Shown: piece by piece, positions 58,410 to 64,000 of the stretch
Numbering within the stretch: the first letter of the stretch is position 1
Layout of the letters: every line of letters starts with the position of its first letter
NCBI GenBank assembly: GCA_963932465.1
Contig: OZ010795.1
Location: 521,053,451 to 521,117,450 of the forward strand
From: Maratus speciosus
Taxonomy: Eukaryota > Arthropoda > Arachnida > Araneae > Salticidae
Reading direction: 5' to 3'
Length of the DNA stretch: 64,000 nucleotides
Program-made: the position numbers and the translations under genes
The notes under the pieces: model-generated
What the model was told of the DNA's origin: nothing
Seen by the model: only the letters and a program-made list of their open reading frames with translations
Databases searched by the model: none

Positions 58410-58848
58410 GTGTTAACAAAGTTTCAAGTCTGGTCTGAGAATACAAAATTTATTAAACATTTTTGTACAGCGAACTGACACTCTTCGAAATATGACCCTT
58501 GAGCATCAACACACCGCTGCCAGCGTCTTTTCTATTATTCATAGGCTCCCTCGAAGTCTTCGTGCGCAAGGCTGTTAAGAGACCGCGTCGAACCTGGAAT
58601 CGTGGATCGCTGGAAACGTGTCAAATCGCTTCCCTTTCAGGTCATTTTTGATCCGGAGGAACAACAAAAAAAAAGAGCCTCTGGGAGCGATGTCGGGATT
58701 GTAGGTGGCTTGTGGTAGTACTGGCATGTTAAACTTAGCCCAAATTTTTGTAGCCGCTAGCGACGTGTCAGAGGGCGCATAGTCGTGGTGAACAATGCAA
58801 TCGTCTCTGATGTCTTGACGGACGCGCTGGGTCAGGTCAGTTTTACGC
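58410..58848 (-). pseudogene. Mariner transposase C-terminal half, left arm
   Basis: The minus-strand reading begins just after the dimer centre with DLTQRVRQDIRDDCIVHHDY, where HHD carries the second catalytic Asp. The third catalytic position of the APCDFFLF type reads APRGSFFLL, so the Asp is lost. The C-terminal WQRCVDAQGSYFEE is well kept. Frame changes and a stop (after FDAVS) make it inactive. Confidence 0.8.
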
Positions 58849-59230
58849 TGGAATGTACCACCATTTGAAGGATCGTGTCCGACGCATCCGCACAGACTTC
58901 AGAAATGGTTGGCTTGTTCACCACGACAATGCGCCTTCTCAAACGCCTCTTGCCGCCGCCGAAGTTTTGTCTAAATTTAACGTGGCAATACTGCCGCAAG
59001 CCCCCCTACAGTCCAGACCTTACTCTTGCGACTGTTTGTGTTCCCCGAATCGAGAAAGACCTGAAAGGGAAACGATTTGACACAATTCTAGTGATCCAGG
59101 TAGCTTCGACGAGGTCCCTCAACAGGCTTGCGGTCGAAGACTTCCAGGGAGCCTATGAGTAACAGAAAAAACTCTGACAGCGGTGTGTTGATACTCAAGA
59201 GATATATTTCGAAGAATTTTAGTTCGCTGT
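58848..59230 (+). pseudogene. Mariner transposase C-terminal half, right arm
   Basis: The plus-strand reading is YHHLKDRVRRIRTDFRNGWL, then VHHDNAPSQTPLAAAEVLSK. After a frame change it reads YSPDLTLATVCVPRIEKDLK and GKRFDTI, then EDFQGAYE. The third catalytic Asp (APxD) is replaced by Thr. It is the inverted counterpart of the left arm and has diverged from it. Confidence 0.8.
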
Positions 59231-59290
59231 ACAAAAATATTTAATAAATTTTGTATTCTCTGATTAGTCTCGAAACTTTCTGAACACACC

Positions 59291-59294
<4 letters not shown>

Positions 59295-59321
<27 letters not shown>

Positions 59322-59322
59322 A
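59295..59322. repeat. (TA)n microsatellite bordering mariner dimer
   Basis: Uninterrupted TA run adjoining the right end of the dimer. Confidence 0.9.
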
Positions 59323-60148
59323 TGAAAATTAAATATCCGCACATTCTTGAATTTATTCCAGAAAAATTACACCTCTAATTTTTTTCGATAATCCTAGTTT
59401 ATTAAATTATTTCCCATCTTAAACCGTATTTCATTCATTCTGTTTATTTAAATTTATTTTTATTTAAAATAACTCTTTTAAAATTTATCCCCATTAAAAA
59501 TCTTTCTAAAAATAGTTTCCCGCAACAATAAAGTTATCTGTCTTATACCATTTTCTTTTTTCTTTTTTTATTCCAAAAACCAAATTCGCACCCTTTGTCG
59601 GGAGCGCCGAACGTGGCCTGAATTCTAACGCCACTAGGTTATAATTCCGAGATATTTTTTGCCCTTCTGGCTCACCTGTGTATCTGCAATACGGAAAAAA
59701 AATTGCGCCTCCTTAGTATTTAACATCGAGCATAAGAACTGAGAGCAGAGCTTTCATGGCATTTATTCTCTTGTAAAATTATGCTGCTGCCTGGAAGTTA
59801 TCTGATATATAGAACATTATATTAACATCTTTGTGGAGGTAGCTTATGATATAACTATCAGCTAAAGTTTTAGTAGTAAAAATGTCGAATTATTTTATAG
59901 AATTGTGACAGATGTTTCAGTTGTAATCTGCTTAGCTGACTTTTAATAAAAATATTTCCGAATGGATATTTCGTCTTTACTTAATGGGAAAATGCTAATG
60001 ATATATATTTTTCGATTTCATGCAGAAACGCAAACTTTGACTGCATATGAGCTGATTTAAAACATCGAATGCATGTAATATCTCCTAATAGTGATGCTGA
60101 TTACGTTCCTGCGATACTACAGTTTTTCATTACATATTACGAATAACC
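59323..60148. other. No feature recognised
   Basis: AT-rich, with a GC-richer patch at 59590-59700 (cctttgtcgggagcgccgaa) of unknown nature. Confidence 0.4.
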
Positions 60149-60328
60149 CATGGTTCGTACGGATACCGTTATTTCTCCAGGAAAACTACCAGTATCTTTT
60201 AATAGAAAAATAAATGTAGGTTAAAGGCGAAAAATTTCGCCTTCTTCAAAGACGATATTATCTATAAGAAAGTATTGGGGCCGAAAATTTTTCTGGTCTA
60301 CAAAATTCAAGAAGGCGTACGAACCATG
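60149..60328. mobile_element. Small inverted-repeat element, CATGGTTCGTAC ends
   Basis: The ends catggttcgtac (60149-60160) and gtacgaaccatg (60317-60328) are perfect inverses 180 bp apart. Just outside, 'gaataaccc' and 'taaccgtaac' do not form an obvious target duplication. An internal palindrome gcgaaaaatttcgc lies at about 60228. MITE-like. Confidence 0.6.
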
Positions 60329-60559
60329 TAACCGTAACATATACATGTAAAATGGAACTGTTCTCAAAAATTCTCCAAGGGTATGTGATCCCCTCCCTCT
60401 CCATCACCAAAAAATGTAAACACTTAACAATAAGTTCAATAATATAAACTTGGAGTATAATCTTTTCTTTTAAAGACATGCTTTTCTATGTAGAAAACAT
60501 AAGAATCCATTCTTTAATATAAATTAGAAACTCAAAATACAAAATAAACTTTCTCACAC

Positions 60560-61130
60560 ATTTAGAAATATTTTAGATATTCTTTGCATATAACAATTAA
60601 TAAAATGTAAGGAAAATTATTCTACGTTTATTTTTATTTATACAATGTTTAAAAAATAAGAAGTTTATGAAATATTAAAGAATTGCTCACAATACTCATA
60701 ACGAATTGCGCTGTCAAACACGCATGTTTTCAGAGTAATTTAAAACTTTCACTTTTAAAACTTTATAAATATATAAAGGTAAAAATAGACAGTAGACCGA
60801 GCAAGGAAAACAAAAAGATATATAATAGAAAGATAAGTGTTTTTCTCCAATACGTGTTTTATTCTAGTCTTTTTTAAAGGTAGTACATTACAAACTTTCA
60901 TTGTTAGAAAGTATATGAAAAATTTGTTAATGTTAGGTCCCTGGGGCGAAGAGCTCTTCTATGACAAGAAGGAAAAAATATAATTATTTTTCATTTTTAA
61001 TAAGCCGCTTTTATTTTTCTCTCTTTCTTTATGCAATATCGTTGAAAATTGTTTTTCCTTTATTTTCAGAATTGACAGGAATTAAATTTAAATTAACATC
61101 TTTATCAGAATTATTAAAATACACTTATTG
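60560..61130 (+). repeat. Dispersed repeat family C, copy 2
   Basis: Direct counterpart of 33500-34070: 'ttgctcacaatactcata', 'gaattgcgctgtc', 'gagcaaggaaaac', 'tttcattgttagaaagtata' and 'ccctggggcg'. The 64-codon frame at 60683-60877 lies in the repeat and is not conserved. Confidence 0.5.
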
Positions 61131-61624
61131 ATAAATTCTGAAATTACTATTACAGATACAGATAGAATCTTTGCTTTCATTAGAATAGAGTAAATGTGTC
61201 CGATGACTTTGTGGAATATTGATGCAAAAATACTGATATTTAGTGCGAAAATGGCTTGACATAAAGTGTAACGTAAGGTGGCAGATAGCGATGTTGCATA
61301 TTAAACATTTTTACAAATAAATTTGTTATCTTTCAAACTCTTTAAAAATGTTAAGTATATAAACATTTTTTTGGTCACTTTTTTCTCACATCGAGTCATT
61401 TAACTTCAAACACAAAATATTTTCTACGGTTTAAACTCTTTAAAATTTTTATGAGGTATAAATGTAAGGTTCCCGATACCTGAGTATAACTTTTTGTGCA
61501 AAGATTAGGTATTTAGTTGTACAAATATGAGGAAAAGACACCTGTGTATTCAAGTTCTTTGCGAATATTCAGAAGATATTATTTTTAAAAACATATAATG
61601 ATTCGAATCTTTCCAGATTTTTTA

Positions 61625-61830
61625 TATATGGGTATTTGCACGAGCACTTGTCGTTAAGTCACATACAGAATTTGTTGGCCACCGTTAATTTTTAAAAGTT
61701 TCGTTTGGCTTTTTTCAATTAATGAGATATCTCCCATAAAATAAGTCACATTTTTTAGTTCTGAAATACTGGTAGTCAAAAATCGTAGTATGTGAATTAC
61801 ACGACAAGTGTTCGTGCAAATACCCATATG
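61625..61830. mobile_element. ~205-bp MITE, TATGGGTATTTGCACGA ends
   Basis: The left end tatgggtatttgcacgagca, continued by cttgtcgt and 'aagtcacatac', pairs with the right end gtatgtgaatt...acgacaagtgttcgtgca and aatacccata. The stem is about 45 bp with a loop of about 110 bp. Flanking TA on both sides fits a Tc1/mariner-type MITE. Confidence 0.82.
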
Positions 61831-62589
61831 ATAAAAAGTATATGTCGAAAAATGTGAAAAAATTTGTGTTAAAATACCGACATTTATTTACTAGTCTTTA
61901 TTCCTACTTTAGCCTAGGGGAAAAAAAAGTGTCTCGAGGAATCATGAAGTGACTTCCAGTCACTAATTTTTTTTAAACATTATTATTAGTACTTATCGAA
62001 ACAAATTACATCAGCCTTGAGAAGAAAGTACACGAATGAAGTGGGTATTTTTTGTTTTTCTTTATCTCTTTAAATGATCATTTTGTGGACTTCAAAAGAA
62101 AAAGGAGTAAACACGAAAGCGAAATTTCTTATAAAAATATTTAAAGAATGAAAATTCGTATTTTAAAAAAAATTAGATTTTACAGTCCAAAAGAACAAGG
62201 TATGTCATTTTCGCGTGTATTTTTAGTTATTCCTTGAAAAAAAAATGGTTTCGCATAAGGGAGCTTCGGAAGACGTCCGTAAAAAAAATAATCTTTACTA
62301 CTTTCAGATTTTTCTGCTATCGATCTTACAGAATGTAAGCTGGGTGCAATTTTAAGAAAAATAACTTCTTTTTAATGAGTGCTTGCTAATTATCTAACAA
62401 AAACATGAACTTCAGGTGCATTAGTACCTGTCTTGGTCTATCGTGATCGAAATTTTCAGGCTTCTGCGTACGATAGATTTTCCTACCCATCGCACCCACA
62501 TGCATACAAACACTCACATACAGGCCCATACAGAAAAACGCTTTTCTTTTGTTAGTATAGATTGTATTTTTTATGTATATATTGATGAA

Positions 62590-62945
62590 AATTTAATTTC
62601 GACACAGACTAGCAAGAAATAATTTCTAAAATATTTATGTCATTTCAAATCCAAATGGAATAATCTTTCGTAATTGGGATGTACGCAATAGTTTTAAAAA
62701 ATCATGCTTGAAAATTACTTTTAAAGCCGTAAAAAATAGTAAATTCAGTAGTAGATACAGTTTTCTAACAAACTGCATTTGGAAAAACGTTTATAACCGT
62801 ATTTGAAGGTGTACAAATTTAACTTTTGCGATATTTATAACTTGAAAAAATTGCTGCAAAGCGAATTTTATTGGTCAGAGGTTGCCACCATCCGTATGAC
62901 GTCAAAGCTACTGAAAAATATGTTTTCGCTGTATAATATGGGTAA
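62590..62945 (+). repeat. Dispersed repeat family A, copy 4 (truncated)
   Basis: Blocks 'ggaataatctttcgtaatt', 'aacaaactgcatttgga', 'aaaaattgctgcaaagcga', 'attttattggtcagaggttg', 'gtatgacgtcaaagct' and 'tgtataatatgg' match copies 1-3. It breaks off near 62945 at unrelated CpG-richer DNA (cttcggtcccgacgcc). Confidence 0.5.
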
Positions 62946-64000
62946 ATGGCATTTTGGTGTGAAACTTCGGTCCCGACGCCATTACGACCAATAGACATTA
63001 GGATCGTAGCAATTTCGTTTCCTTGCCATTTCGGTCCCCTCAGTAGGTAACTCAGACTGTAACTGACTTAGGCCTGCCAAAGGTTGCATGGTTCAACATC
63101 ATCATGGACCATTATTATTTCTATCAAACCCAATACATTTTCTAAAAATCTGAATATAAGAGCTAGAGAAATTAAAACTCTTACAACTCTTGATACTGTT
63201 CCACTAATCAATTGTTATTTATAGTTGTTTCTCCAAAAGACAAATATACACTATTAAATCAACTGTAAAATAAATTATGTCCATTGTTACTGTTGTGACC
63301 ATCAGAGCAAATTTCCATATATATTTCTATTCATTTATTACAAACTATATTTAGGATAAATTTGATCCAATCACTTAAAACTACGTGTGCTCTATCTCAT
63401 AAAACATATGCAGTTTGTAACAAAAAGCATTTTACTGTCCTAGATAATAAATGAAATTTTTGTTACTCTTGTGACCACAAACAAATGCAATTTTCAAAAA
63501 TTGGGTTGATGCATAAATTATGTAAATTATATGAGGCTATAGAAATAAAATTTATTGAATATAGCAGAGTAATTATATCTTTTTAAAAAGAATTAATCAT
63601 TGAACTCATCTGATAACGCAGGAATTCGTTACATTTGATTTTGCAAATTGCTAAGAGTTACGCGTGTGACGTTACTCTTGTGACATTTTGTCCATAATGG
63701 AATTTTAGCAAAATTTCAGTTTAAATACTATACAAAATAATTAAAATATGTTTTAAAAAATTATTTTACCATACAAAACAACTTTTAATGATTGTTAAAT
63801 TTTAAAATAACAAAAAAAAAATGTAAGAAATTCTAAAATTATCTAGAGTTTGTAAAATCCTCAGCGTTTATCAATCGGGGAGCATTGATGTCAGCCACAA
63901 TTTGATTCTTTTTTGCCAAATATTGTAGTCATAATATTCTAACTTGAGAATTCCTTTTGCTTTTCATAGCTCTTATCACTTTATTTCATAATTTTCGTTT
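62946..64000. other. Unassigned sequence with repeated TTACTSTTGTGAC motif
   Basis: No gene recognised. A CpG-richer block (62946-63060) contains 'cttcggtcccgacgccatta' and 'gccatttcggtcccc', which may be an element edge. The motif ttact(c/g)ttgtgac occurs at 63287, 63463 and 63672 in the same orientation. Confidence 0.4.

Larger units (their letters stand above)
58403..59294. mobile_element. Inverted dimer of mariner 3' ends (892 bp)
   Basis: The outer ends are acatggtgtgttaacaaagt and the inverse of 'acagggtgtgttcagaaagt'. Each arm carries the 3' half of a mariner transposase pointing outward. The left arm (minus strand) reads VHHDYAPSDTSLAA, AKFNMPVLPQATYNPDIAPR, NDLKGKRFDTFPAI and WQRCVDAQGSYFEEC. 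The right arm (plus strand) reads VHHDNAPSQTPLAA, SKFNVAILPQAPLQS and KDLKGKRFDTI. The arms meet near 58848. The 5' half of the gene is absent from both. Confidence 0.85.

Overview
This window is strongly AT-rich eukaryotic DNA with no recognisable host gene, no rRNA or tRNA gene and no bacterial-type operon. The long homopolymer and microsatellite runs, and the mixture of decayed piggyBac-like, Tc1-like, mariner-like and Helitron remnants with many small inverted-repeat elements, point to intergenic or intronic DNA of a large, repeat-rich arthropod genome (insect or arachnid). The order cannot be fixed from this sequence. Every coding region I can support is a broken transposon gene.

Layout. 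0-24 kb is non-coding dispersed repeats: a repeat family (A) present at about 0.7-1.8, 9.8-11.3, 15.3-16.8 (resuming at 18.7) and 62.6-62.9 kb; an inverted-repeat element at 8.4-9.7 kb; a folded element at 17.5 kb; two inverted copies of a second family (B) around 17.8-18.2 and 20.4-21.6 kb; and between them an element ending in a GGGGAGACCGGG-type motif (19.2-20.4 kb). A further inverted-repeat element (20.5-21.3 kb) is inserted into the second B copy.

24-26 kb holds the C-terminal half of a piggyBac-like transposase beside a mariner 3' fragment. 26.9-31.9 kb is a three-copy tandem array of a unit of about 1.3 kb. Later insertions sit in single copies of it, so the other copies show the empty sites. 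34.6-39.1 kb is a Tc1-like cluster enclosing a decayed gene of an uncharacterised transposon-like family and a TTAA-flanked element. 41.9-47 kb holds a long palindrome and several tandem arrays. 47.5-49.1 kb has a palindromic MITE and a Helitron N-terminal relic. 50.0-51.6 kb is a 139-bp satellite with higher-order structure.

53-59.3 kb is a chain of palindromic elements: a 232-bp foldback; a 1-kb foldback with a hAT-type MITE in its loop; a 3.1-kb transposon with inverted repeats of about 465 bp, interrupted by a second copy of the long TTAA palindrome; and an inverted dimer of mariner 3' ends. The last two lie between three TA microsatellites. 59-64 kb has two more small inverted-repeat elements and repeat copies.

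The most informative signals are insertion histories that can be read directly: five TTAA-flanked elements near a piggyBac-type relic, two 8-bp target duplications of hAT type, and arms or tandem copies that preserve pre-insertion sites. All homology calls come from reading translations and comparing copies by eye. No database search was run.
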